Source of the DNA: Gudongella sp964604145
GTDB lineage: Bacteria > Bacillota > Clostridia > Tissierellales > Tissierellaceae
NCBI GenBank assembly: GCA_964604145.1
Contig: CAZRXS010000011.1
Coordinates: 1 to 34,028 of the forward strand
Reading direction: 5' to 3'
DNA length: 34,028 nt
Position numbers and translations under genes: made by a program. The notes beneath the pieces are model-generated. The model was given only the letters and a program-made list of their open reading frames with translations, made no database searches and was not told the DNA's origin. Below, one piece after another: positions 16,371-25,809 of this stretch. The number at the start of each line of letters is the position of its first letter. Within the stretch, counting starts at the first letter, position 1.

Positions 16371-17547
16371 CCATATCCTCTCCTCTATATCTAGCTATAG
16401 CAGCACAATCTTTATCTCCTCGCCCCGATAAATTCACTACGATTATTTTGTCGCTTGATAGTGTCCGTGCAAGTTTCATTGCATATGATAGGGCGTGCGA
16501 ACTTTCAATTGCTGGGATAATACCTTCCATTTTTGAAAGGTATTCAAAAGCTACTACTGATTCTTCATCAGTTACCGGAACATATTCGGCTCTTCCTATG
16601 TCATTTAAGTATGCATGTTCAGGTCCTACCCCTGGATAGTCAAGACCAGCTGAAATAGAGTAAACCGGTGCTATCTGTCCATATTCATCTTGGCAAAAAT
16701 AACTTTTCATTCCATGGAAAATCCCAAGCTTTCCAGTTGAAATTGTTGCTGCTGTTTGGAATGTATCAATTCCTTTGCCGGCTGCTTCACAACCAATTAG
16801 ACGAACATTTTCATCTTGAATAAAATTATAAAAAGCACCTATAGCATTTGACCCACCTCCCACACAAGCAACAACTGCATGGGGAAGTCTCCCTTCTTTT
16901 TCCAGACATTGTTCTTTTATCTCCTTTGAAATTACAGCTTGGAAATCTCTTACAATAGTAGGGAATGGGTGAGGTCCCATTACAGAACCAAGTACATAAT
17001 GGGTGTCTTCAATTCTTTTGGTCCATTCTCCCATGGTTTCATTTACCGCATCTTTTAATGTAGCTGTTCCAGATGTAACTTCATGTACTTTTGAACCAAG
17101 GAGTCTCATTTTATATACATTAAGGGCTTGTCTTTCTGTATCTTCCTTTCCCATAAAGATTTCACATTCCATTCCAAATAATGCTGCTGCTGTTGCAGTT
17201 GCAACACCATGTTGGCCTGCGCCTGTTTCAGCTATAACTCTAGTTTTCCCCATCTTTTTCGCTAGCAAAACTTGTCCTAGTACATTGTTGATTTTATGAG
17301 CACCTGTGTGGTTTAAGTCCTCACGCTTGAGATAAATCTTAGCTCCACCTAGGTCTTTAGTCATCTTCTCTGCAAAATATAGTCTTGATGGCCTCCCAGC
17401 ATATTCATTTAGTAGGTCTGTAAGTTCTTTTTGAAAGCCATCATCATTTTTATAATGCTCGTAGGCAGCTTCTAGTTCTAAAACCGCATTCATTAATATT
17501 TCTGGTATATACTGACCCCCGTGTACTCCAAATCTTCCTTTTTCCAT
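16363..17547 (-). CDS. trpB: Tryptophan synthase beta subunit
   Basis: PLP enzyme that joins indole and serine to make tryptophan; 394 residues from the chosen start, normal for TrpB. Seen directly: the PLP lysine in REDLNHTGAHKINN, the catalytic Glu in ETGAGQHGVATA, the glycine-rich phosphate loop CVGGGSNAIG, GIIPAIESSHAL, and the Ser of NLSGRGDKD. All key residues are present, unlike in the adjacent TrpA. The frame extends back to a TTG at 17577, but that lies in the T run of the T-box terminator. The ATG at 17547 has AGGAGG upstream and gives the conserved KGRFGVHGGQYIPE start. No trpEGDCF genes are in the window. Confidence 0.98.
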   Translation of the reverse strand: MEKGRFGVHGGQYIPEILMNAVLELEAAYEHYKNDDGFQKELTDLLNEYAGRPSRLYFAEKMTKDLGGAKIYLKREDLNHTGAHKINNVLGQVLLAKKMGKTRVIAETGAGQHGVATATAAALFGMECEIFMGKEDTERQALNVYKMRLLGSKVHEVTSGTATLKDAVNETMGEWTKRIEDTHYVLGSVMGPHPFPTIVRDFQAVISKEIKEQCLEKEGRLPHAVVACVGGGSNAIGAFYNFIQDENVRLIGCEAAGKGIDTFQTAATISTGKLGIFHGMKSYFCQDEYGQIAPVYSISAGLDYPGVGPEHAYLNDIGRAEYVPVTDEESVVAFEYLSKMEGIIPAIESSHALSYAMKLARTLSSDKIIVVNLSGRGDKDCAAIARYRGEDMDE

Positions 17548-17573
17548 CTTGTCGCCTCCTATATATTTTAAAA

Positions 17574-17863
17574 ACAAAAAAACTCGTCCTCAACAGTTTA
17601 ATCTGCTAAGGACGAGTATATATACCCATGGTACCACCTTAATTTATGGCAAAGCCATAATCTCTGCGAAATACTAACATATTCCCGACTACTAACGTAA
17701 GCCAACACGTCATACCATACTCGATTGTAAAAACAATCTTTCAATATGCCTTCAACGGTCCATTTAATAAGTAGTAACTACTTGGCTCTCACCTTACCAA
17801 GTTCTCTGGAAGTCCTTTCCCTATTTTTATCTCCGAATCAATAGTTTTTTATTTTTTATGTTA
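17574..17863 (-). promoter_or_regulatory. T-box riboswitch leader specific for tRNA-Trp
   Basis: The T-box core AAGGTGGTACCATGGG is at 17625-17640. A terminator hairpin follows at 17574-17617 (arms ACTCGTCCTTAGCAG and CTGTTGAGGACGAGT, then a T run). Stem I contains ACTTGGTAAGGTGAGAGCC, with CCAAG completing the helix. The specifier is TGG at 17760-17762, in the context TTAAA-TGG-ACCGTTGAAG, and fits the downstream trpBA genes. Uncharged tRNA-Trp would stabilise the antiterminator and let transcription reach trpB. Confidence 0.95.
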
Positions 17864-17869
17864 TTGTTA

Positions 17870-17897
17870 ACTATATCACCATCAGGATAATTGTCAA
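17870..17897 (-). promoter_or_regulatory. trpBA operon promoter
   Basis: TTGACA at 17892-17897, a 16-base spacer and TATAGT at 17870-17875, giving a start near 17863 at the head of the T-box leader. Confidence 0.75.
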
Positions 17898-17961
17898 CAG
17901 CGAATTTAAAATTTTGAATATTTTCTATGAATTTTTATACTTTTAATATTATAATTCACTA

Positions 17962-20397
17962 TTAAGGAGCTACATATCCAATACTGGTATCTATACCTAC
18001 TGTACTAGTTTCAGCATCCCAAGTTACTCCAATATCAAAAGCATTAGCTATATCTCTTAATTTAAAGTAGTTATTTCCTCCAATATTATACGCAGTTAAA
18101 GCTATTTCTTCTCCATCTTTTAGTATCTTCGAAGTATTTAGCTTTCCTAGTTTTTCAACTCCATCACCTAGAGCCATTTCTCCACCAACTACTGTATATT
18201 CATTGTTTGAAACAAGATTTATAACTCTTTCTTCATCATCCCAGGAAACTTCAAACTGCTTTTCACTTCCAGAAACTGCAAGTGCTAGATCTCTTAATTT
18301 AAAAAAGTTATTTCCTTCTATATTATATGCTTCAAAAGATTTTTCTGTACCATCTACTATAACTTTTGAGCTAGTTGCTTTTGCGATAGCTTCATCTGTT
18401 TCTTCAACTGCATCCTCAACTAGGTCTTCATTGAAATACACTCTCTCACCACCAAGTACTGTCATTATTACTTCTGTATCAATAATTTTACGGTGGTCTG
18501 ATGAATTATCAGAATTACCTAAAGCCATAATATCACGATCAAGTACTACAAAGTCTGCAAGCTTGCCAACTTCAAGAGATCCCTTGATATCTTCTTCAAA
18601 ATTCGCATAAGCTCCCCATATCGTATACGCTGCAAGGTTCTCAGCAATGGTCAAACATTCCTCTTCATACCAACCAACATCTGATCCACCTGGTGTTCCA
18701 GCGCCTTCAGGCGATCCGCCTTCTTTTCTAAATTGTCTAGTCAGACCTGCGTATAATCCATGATAAGGATTAAGTAGTTCTACAGAAGCATCTGTGCCGT
18801 TCCCGATTATTCCGCCAGCATCAAGAATCTTACGCCATGCGTATGCACCTTTTATTCTATCTGGGCCTAAACGTGGTTCAGCACCGTTCATATCTGATGT
18901 AGCATGTATAAACTGCATTGAAGGTGTCATGCCAATACCTATGGCTTTTTCTATATCATTAGCATAATCGCCATTAGGTAACATAGAAAGAAACTGGAAA
19001 TGCTCAGTTCTTGGTCTAGGATCGCTAATCCATTCCTTCCACTCATCTTGAGTACCTTTGAAGGTTGAAGGCTTAGTGTCTTTGTATGTTTCCCTAAGTT
19101 CATTTATTACTTTTTCAAGAGTGTCAATATACAATCTATTTGCATAATCTCCAATTGCGTGAGCGCTTGTAGAAAAGCCTGCTTCTAAATTTTGCTTTAT
19201 AATAATCTCTAGGTTCTCTGGTGTTATCCTTGGGTTTCCTGTATTATCAGTTATAGTCTCGCCAGTCCCCTGATCTTCATACGGTTCATATGGCTCAATC
19301 ATCGCTGCAGTTCTAGAACCCATCGCCCCATCCATAAAGATTTTGCATACTCTGGTTGTTAGCCTGTTATCGTAAAGTCCAATTTCAGGTGCACCTTCGT
19401 TATAGTTGGCTCTAAATTGTTCATCTGAACCATTTTTTGGATCAGTACTATCCACAGAAACCTCTTCATAAAGCCTGATTTTTAGAGGATTGATTGGATC
19501 TTCATAAAGTTCTTTTATAAGATTGATAGTATCTACACCATTGCCTGCGTCCATAGCTGTAGTTATACCGTATTCAAAGCATTCCTTTTGTGCAGCATAT
19601 AAAGCGTCAATATTTTGCGCCTCTGTCCTTGCTGGTTGTTTTGAACTTACAAGTGAAGCTGCCGGCCCACCTTGGAAAAGACCAGTTGGATTGCCATCTG
19701 CGTCATGGATAATCGTTCCACCAACAGGATCTGGTGTGTTTTTGTCAACGCCTGCTGCCTCCATAGCTGCCGTATTGGCCCAGCCACCATGTCCACTTGC
19801 ATGACGTAAGAATACTGGGTAGCCTAGCGAGACTGCATCAAGCTCAGCTGCTGTTGCTGGAGTCCAGCCTTCTAATGTGTCTACCCAGCCACGTGAAACT
19901 ATCCAAGTGGTATTAGGTTCACCTCTGTCCGCATAACGTTGTGCTTCTTTTCCAACTTCTGCTATTATATCTTCTTTAGATTTCCAAAATATATCAATCA
20001 TTGTCTGTGTTGTACCTTCAGACATAAAGTGCATATGGCTTTCAACAAGTCCTGGTATTACAGTCTTGCCACCAAGATCCACTATTATTGGATTATCTCC
20101 CACAAGAGCCTCTGCTTCTGCTTGGCTATTTCCTACATATATAATATCCTGACCACTAGTCGCAATAACACTTGCTTTTTCGTATTCGCCATATGGCCCC
20201 CAGAAATCAAATTTTGGGTTAGTGTTTTCACCAGCTACATATTTAGTATAAATATTCCCGTTAATATAAATTACGTCAGCTTCCGCAGATGCCGCTTCTT
20301 TAGGATTGTTCATGGCAATAGAAAACGTGCCTGATGTAAATACTAGTCCAAAAATTAAAAATAAACTAACAAGCATTCTCATTCTTTTGTTTTGCAT
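17962..20397 (-). CDS. Secreted amidohydrolase (YtcJ-like) with two C-terminal stalk domains
   Basis: Metal-dependent hydrolase of the amidohydrolase family 3, 811 residues. A signal peptide (residues 1 to about 38: basic start, LVSLFLIFGLVF core) points to export. The catalytic domain shows GKTVIPGLVESHMHF (metal ligands His121, His123), HASGHGGWANTAAMEAAG, FMDGAMGSRTAAM, HAIGDYANRL and NGTDASVELLNP. After about residue 675, two copies of a copper-amine-oxidase-N-like stalk module occur, recognisable by YNIEGNNFFKLRDLA and YNIGGNNYFKLRDIA. Such modules are common on exported clostridial proteins, and cytosolic YtcJ homologues lack both signal and stalks. The substrate is unknown. The start has GGGAGG upstream and the gene stands alone behind a consensus promoter. 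Confidence 0.9.
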   Translation of the reverse strand: MQNKRMRMLVSLFLIFGLVFTSGTFSIAMNNPKEAASAEADVIYINGNIYTKYVAGENTNPKFDFWGPYGEYEKASVIATSGQDIIYVGNSQAEAEALVGDNPIIVDLGGKTVIPGLVESHMHFMSEGTTQTMIDIFWKSKEDIIAEVGKEAQRYADRGEPNTTWIVSRGWVDTLEGWTPATAAELDAVSLGYPVFLRHASGHGGWANTAAMEAAGVDKNTPDPVGGTIIHDADGNPTGLFQGGPAASLVSSKQPARTEAQNIDALYAAQKECFEYGITTAMDAGNGVDTINLIKELYEDPINPLKIRLYEEVSVDSTDPKNGSDEQFRANYNEGAPEIGLYDNRLTTRVCKIFMDGAMGSRTAAMIEPYEPYEDQGTGETITDNTGNPRITPENLEIIIKQNLEAGFSTSAHAIGDYANRLYIDTLEKVINELRETYKDTKPSTFKGTQDEWKEWISDPRPRTEHFQFLSMLPNGDYANDIEKAIGIGMTPSMQFIHATSDMNGAEPRLGPDRIKGAYAWRKILDAGGIIGNGTDASVELLNPYHGLYAGLTRQFRKEGGSPEGAGTPGGSDVGWYEEECLTIAENLAAYTIWGAYANFEEDIKGSLEVGKLADFVVLDRDIMALGNSDNSSDHRKIIDTEVIMTVLGGERVYFNEDLVEDAVEETDEAIAKATSSKVIVDGTEKSFEAYNIEGNNFFKLRDLALAVSGSEKQFEVSWDDEERVINLVSNNEYTVVGGEMALGDGVEKLGKLNTSKILKDGEEIALTAYNIGGNNYFKLRDIANAFDIGVTWDAETSTVGIDTSIGYVAP

Positions 20398-20618
20398 CCT
20401 TTTGACCTCCCAATAAATTTTGTTTTGTAATCATTTTCTTCAGCCTACTTTTTTTAAAGTGGCTACTTTATATGTAACATGTTCTTTTCCTATCACTTCC
20501 TTTCTAAATTTATTTTATAAATTTCCACCCTCTTCTATGTTTTAAATAAAGATTGGTCTACTTTTATTGCATTATTTTCTCTTATGTTTATCTGAATTTC
20601 AACATTTTTAATTACTTT

Positions 20619-20647
20619 ATATTAACGCACTAATGAGAACATGTCAA
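20619..20647 (-). promoter_or_regulatory. Promoter of the amidohydrolase gene
   Basis: TTGACA at 20642-20647, a 17-base spacer, then TAATAT at 20619-20624. It implies a leader of roughly 215 bases before the start codon. I found no recognised riboswitch in that leader. The rest of the 20398-20776 gap shows no gene. Confidence 0.7.
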
Positions 20648-20776
20648 GAGTCAAATTCGAGTCATTGTGGTTATTTCTAGAGAAGTCAAACATTTAAGAT
20701 TTGTTCTGAAAATATTACATTTCTAGTTTCACTAGTCATTTATTGTAATTTTTCGGAAATAATGAATATATATATT

Positions 20777-20986
20777 TTAATCTATATTTAGTTTCTCTGC
20801 AAAAGAAAATAATATTATGCAATTAATATCTGTACATTTATAAGCCTCTTCTTCATGCATCAACTCTACTATTTCATTAGAATTTAAATCACCAAACTTT
20901 TCAATAATATGATCTATTGTCTGGAACTCTTCCTCCGTTAGATTTTTAATTTCAAAGCCAGGTGTGGGTTTAAACTTATACGCCAT
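20777..20986 (-). CDS. Short SocA/Panacea-like (DUF4065) protein, probably the C-terminal half of a lost antitoxin gene
   Basis: A 69-residue ORF beginning 30 bases beyond the leader-distal CRISPR repeat and read in the same direction as the array. The pattern LTEEEFQTIDHIIEKFGDLNS, then EIVELMHEEEAYK and a final ILFSFAEKL, resembles the C-terminal part of DUF4065 (SocA-type antitoxin) proteins. There, a glutamate-rich helix and a TH-E-AW motif close the domain. Full members are roughly 150-190 residues, so the N-terminal half is missing. A good GGAGG lies five bases before the ATG, so it could still be translated, perhaps on read-through from the array. It is either a truncated remnant or a mini-protein; family assignment is from memory. 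Confidence 0.5.
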   Translation of the reverse strand: MAYKFKPTPGFEIKNLTEEEFQTIDHIIEKFGDLNSNEIVELMHEEEAYKCTDINCIILFSFAEKLNID

Positions 20987-21016
20987 GTTTCCTCCATACC
21001 AAACCCGTTTAAAATG

Positions 21017-24000
21017 ATTTACATTCCAGTGTGGTTCTATTAAGGCTAAAGCGACTAAAAGCGACTAGACAATGTGATACAGATTTACATTCCAGTGTGG
21101 TTCTATTAAGGCTAAAATGTCCAAATTGTAAAAGTGAAATAAATAAAGATTTACATTCCAGTGTGGTTCTATTAAGGCTAGAAATGTTATACTTAATGCA
21201 GGAGGTGAAAACAAAATTTACATTCCAGTGTGGTTCTATTAAGGCAAAGGAGAATAAAAATGGCAAATGTATCATACCCGAATTTACATTCCAGTGTGGT
21301 TCTATTAAGGCAGGAAATGTAACTACTTGGAATCAAATTATAACAAAATTTACATTCCAGTGTGGTTCTATTAAGGCGAATGATTATTTTAAACACTTAG
21401 TTTATGAATTATAATTTACATTCCAGTGTGGTTCTATTAAGGCCACAAGAAGATACTGATGAACAGAAATCTATTGATATTTACATTCCAGTGTGGTTCT
21501 ATTAAGGCGATTGGACAGATAGGGAGCAGATACTTTTAAGCAACATTTACATTCCAGTGTGGTTCTATTAAGGCAACACTCGGTTTCTTTTTATGCTGCT
21601 GTTCTTCATTATTTACATTCCAGTGTGGTTCTATTAAGGCTTATTTGGGAATCAATAAAGACAATTGTGTAGAGTAATTTACATTCCAGTGTGGTTCTAT
21701 TAAGGCAAAAATTGTGGGTGATTTGGATCTTTGCAAAGAATGATTTACATTCCAGTGTGGTTCTATTAAGGCGTCAACCTGTTCATCTGTATAAGGTTCG
21801 GGTAAATCATTTACATTCCAGTGTGGTTCTATTAAGGCTTAAAAGACATAATATCAGGAAATATCGTGTCTAAAATTTACATTCCAGTGTGGTTCTATTA
21901 AGGCGCACATGGTATAAGCATATGAATACATTACAAAGCAATTTACATTCCAGTGTGGTTCTATTAAGGCCTTCTCCAGATGATGCAGATGGTGATATAT
22001 ATTATAATTTACATTCCAGTGTGGTTCTATTAAGGCTATTAGCTTTTTAATTATATTAGTTATCTTCTTAGTATTTACATTCCAGTGTGGTTCTATTAAG
22101 GCTGTACTACTTTAACTTTTTATAAATTGAATATCATCATTTACATTCCAGTGTGGTTCTATTAAGGCGAGTACTAGAGGTTATATTACAAAGGCTGCTA
22201 AAATATTTACATTCCAGTGTGGTTCTATTAAGGCATGAAAAAGAAAAAACTGAAGACACAAAAGAATAAAAATTTACATTCCAGTGTGGTTCTATTAAGG
22301 CAGCGATTACAGGTACAACAGTAACAGGACTTGCCCCATTTACATTCCAGTGTGGTTCTATTAAGGCATTAGTGCCATACATTAGTATTGATAACTTATT
22401 TTAATTTACATTCCAGTGTGGTTCTATTAAGGCCCATCTTAAAGATATAGTCAACCATTTGTTCTAGTGCATTTACATTCCAGTGTGGTTCTATTAAGGC
22501 ATCACCTTTAAACTCATACATCAAGGCTATATTTTTATTTACATTCCAGTGTGGTTCTATTAAGGCTTTAGATCCTTTTGTGTATTGTGTATCCTAAATA
22601 GCATTTACATTCCAGTGTGGTTCTATTAAGGCCAGCATAGGAGAGAATAAGGGCGCACAAATAGCCTAATTTACATTCCAGTGTGGTTCTATTAAGGCGT
22701 TTAGAATGAAAGCAAAGGAGTTTATAAAAAAATAATTTACATTCCAGTGTGGTTCTATTAAGGCTAGAGAATAACAGCAAGCAACACCAACTAAATTATA
22801 TTTACATTCCAGTGTGGTTCTATTAAGGCCCCAAACTCGTGACTATCGTGAAACCTCGTACTTGCATTTACATTCCAGTGTGGTTCTATTAAGGCCAGTT
22901 GCCCATGAATGCAAACATTATTAGCATTTCGATTTACATTCCAGTGTGGTTCTATTAAGGCATACAGACTTAGAGCTAGATTATGAGATAAACAAGTATT
23001 TACATTCCAGTGTGGTTCTATTAAGGCCTGCTCCCAAGCTTTTTGATTATTAACATAATACTTATTTACATTCCAGTGTGGTTCTATTAAGGCAGCAGAA
23101 AACAGCTTGAAGAATATTAAAATATCACCATTTACATTCCAGTGTGGTTCTATTAAGGCTTTAATATTACCAGTTAACGCCAACCCACACAGTCCAATTT
23201 ACATTCCAGTGTGGTTCTATTAAGGCAGCTGTATCTGATATTTGAGGAGCATTTATATTAGCATTTACATTCCAGTGTGGTTCTATTAAGGCGGGTATCG
23301 TTGTTTAAAATATAACACTAGAATCAAATTTACATTCCAGTGTGGTTCTATTAAGGCAACTATATTCGACATAGTAACGGCTGAGAATATTAAATTTACA
23401 TTCCAGTGTGGTTCTATTAAGGCTTCAAGGTATTCTTCTATATCTCCGTCATAAATCCTTATTTACATTCCAGTGTGGTTCTATTAAGGCGGAGATTTTA
23501 TATATTATAAAGATGACACTATAACAATTTACATTCCAGTGTGGTTCTATTAAGGCTGTCAGTTGATACTGTTGCAAATATTGAACTTGCTAATTTACAT
23601 TCCAGTGTGGTTCTATTAAGGCTTATTACAACAAATGATTTCAGTCCAACCTCAAATCATTTACATTCCAGTGTGGTTCTATTAAGGCTATAATTAATTT
23701 AATCGATACAAGCGTTGCAATCACATTTACATTCCAGTGTGGTTCTATTAAGGCAAAATCCCGGAGCTTACTCCTCGCCGGATTTTATATATTTACATTC
23801 CAGTGTGGTTCTATTAAGGCTTCTCGACTCCCGCTTTGAAAAACGTAAACATAAGAATTTACATTCCAGTGTGGTTCTATTAAGGCGCTTCTTAAGTTTA
23901 AAGATTAAAAGCATTTAGATTAATTTACATTCCAGTGTGGTTCTATTAAGGCTTGTATCTGTTGAAGTTAAATTGTCAACTATATTTGATTTACATTCCA

Positions 24001-25339
24001 GTGTGGTTCTATTAAGGCATACCACTCGGCTTTATGGTAAATGTATTAGGATTGATTTACATTCCAGTGTGGTTCTATTAAGGCTAACGAAGTCTGGAAT
24101 TTTAAGCATTATCATGGTAAATTTACATTCCAGTGTGGTTCTATTAAGGCAGTATTTACAACTCATGACAGAATAGGAGTACCTATATTTACATTCCAGT
24201 GTGGTTCTATTAAGGCCCAGTAGGAGGCATTGATTTTACAATTACTTCAGAATTTACATTCCAGTGTGGTTCTATTAAGGCTATGAACGGAAATGTTCAA
24301 GGTCAAACAATAAATCTATTTACATTCCAGTGTGGTTCTATTAAGGCGAATTAAGAAATCTCAGAAAAAACCATCCCAAATACATTTACATTCCAGTGTG
24401 GTTCTATTAAGGCTTAGTTAGAGGTAGAGATAAAGATAAAGAATATATTATTTACATTCCAGTGTGGTTCTATTAAGGCCGGAAATGAAAACATGGGAAC
24501 TCACATAATACTAACATTTACATTCCAGTGTGGTTCTATTAAGGCGAATGAATAAATCAGAATCAATTAAAGAATTAGCAAATTTACATTCCAGTGTGGT
24601 TCTATTAAGGCAATCCTGAGCTTATGATAGAGATGTTCTTTTGTATAGATTTACATTCCAGTGTGGTTCTATTAAGGCTCTACCTAGAGAAGTATACAGA
24701 GGGTAAGAGTGCTAATTTACATTCCAGTGTGGTTCTATTAAGGCAAACTAGGATAAACACAACCATTACCAAAGAACTATATTTACATTCCAGTGTGGTT
24801 CTATTAAGGCGTTTATGTTTCCTGGAAGGGATTACAACCTACCAAGATTTACATTCCAGTGTGGTTCTATTAAGGCTCAAGAAAGTCTAGTAAGGGATTA
24901 TCCAACAAGTGTAATTTACATTCCAGTGTGGTTCTATTAAGGCTAGACTAGAGAATGTAGGCAAGATTGAAAGTTTTAAATTTACATTCCAGTGTGGTTC
25001 TATTAAGGCTAATTCTTTTAATTCTTCTTGGCTCATTTCAGGATAATTTACATTCCAGTGTGGTTCTATTAAGGCCTGACTTCTCCTACCTCTTGTATGC
25101 CCTTGTTTGTTATTTACATTCCAGTGTGGTTCTATTAAGGCATAGTAGGCTCGTCATTAATCACTGCAGTAATACCCATTTACATTCCAGTGTGGTTCTA
25201 TTAAGGCATGTGGTTTTCCATCCCTTGTTATAATAACTCTTATATTTACATTCCAGTGTGGTTCTATTAAGGCTTTCACATTGTACTTTAGAATATCAGC
25301 TACTTCTTGATTTACATTCCAGTGTGGTTCTATTAAGGC
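21017..25339 (-). CRISPR. Type I-B CRISPR array: 66 identical 30-bp repeats, 65 spacers
   Basis: By direct count there are 66 copies of a 30-base repeat with a period of about 66, leaving 65 spacers of 35-37 bases. On the minus strand each repeat begins GCCTTAATAGAACC and ends CTGGAATGTAAAT. All copies read the same, including both end copies. The repeat resembles the I-B repeats of clostridia, which also end in GGAATGTAAAT, and the last eight bases (ATGTAAAT) would be the crRNA 5' handle left by Cas6. With the AT-rich leader on the cas2 side, transcription runs from high to low coordinates, the same way as the cas genes. Long repetitive reading frames across the array are artefacts of the near-multiple-of-three period. 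Confidence 0.99.
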
Positions 25340-25525
25340 ACTGTCCTCTGCATCTACTGATTTTACTAACTTTATTCTTAAACATTTGTCTATTAATGCT
25401 TTAGGATTGAATTATTGTAAATTTAATGTGTTAATTTTACATAATACTGCTGTCTAGTGCAGTTGTTATAACGAATTGTCAATGTTCACTGTTTATTACA
25501 TCACTATGGGTCGACAGAAATAATT
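25340..25525 (-). promoter_or_regulatory. CRISPR leader between cas2 and the array
   Basis: A 186-base AT-rich stretch without a gene, between the cas2 stop and the first leader-side repeat. It contains an inverted repeat at 25417-25440 (GTAAATTTAA and TTAATTTTAC), a CTGC...GCAG pair near 25447-25462, TTGACA at 25478-25483 and TATTAT at 25441-25446 on the minus strand. The last two are too far apart to be one promoter, so the array promoter is not settled. A GTTATAAC palindrome lies at 25465-25472. Just past the first repeat, TCTATTAATGC (25389-25399) resembles one end of the repeat. Confidence 0.75.
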
Positions 25526-25804
25526 CTAAAAAAAATTAGAAGTCTTATCATCTATTAATCCTAAATATTCCTTTTCTAGCCATCTTTCATTTCTACTTTT
25601 AAAAACTAACAAAGAATCTTTATCCTTCCTGATATATTTATCTAATTCTACTTTAAGTTTCATATAATTTAATTCCGTTAAATTCCCCTCAAATACAGAT
25701 TTTTGTATATGAGTTAAATACTTTTTACAGGTTTTAAATGTATTTCTAGAGACATAAGCTGATTTTTCATCTGTCAAAATATCATACACAAGTATAACAT
25801 ACAA
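25526..25804 (-). CDS. cas2: CRISPR adaptation protein Cas2
   Basis: Small ferredoxin-fold partner of Cas1 in spacer acquisition, 92 residues, the usual size. It starts MYVILVYDILTDEK with the conserved Asp after the first strand, and continues with TCKKYLTHIQKSVFEGNLT, the typical second-helix region. It begins five bases after the cas1 stop, with GGTGGTGAT upstream. It is the last gene of the cas operon. Only a weak six-bp hairpin follows its stop, so operon transcripts may read into the leader. Confidence 0.97.
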   Translation of the reverse strand: MYVILVYDILTDEKSAYVSRNTFKTCKKYLTHIQKSVFEGNLTELNYMKLKVELDKYIRKDKDSLLVFKSRNERWLEKEYLGLIDDKTSNFF

Positions 25805-25809
25805 TTATA

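Noticed and set aside
17548..17577. Upstream TTG start for trpB
   Set aside because: It lies in the T run of the T-box terminator and would read through the ribosome binding site as protein; the ATG at 17547 fits the family start.
18203..20334. Plus-strand frames opposite the amidohydrolase gene
   Set aside because: Antisense shadows of a gene with clear domains; composition is not protein-like.
21009..25233. Many reading frames inside the array with repeating peptides such as LHSSVVLLR, ALIEPHWNVN and LNRTTLECK
   Set aside because: They are the CRISPR repeat translated in different frames. The 30-base repeat plus a 36-base spacer keeps the frame open; they are not proteins.
25510..25545. 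Possible terminator at the end of cas2 (TTCTAA...TTAGAA around a T run)
   Set aside because: Only six weak A/T-rich pairs with the T run in the loop rather than after the stem; not a convincing intrinsic terminator.
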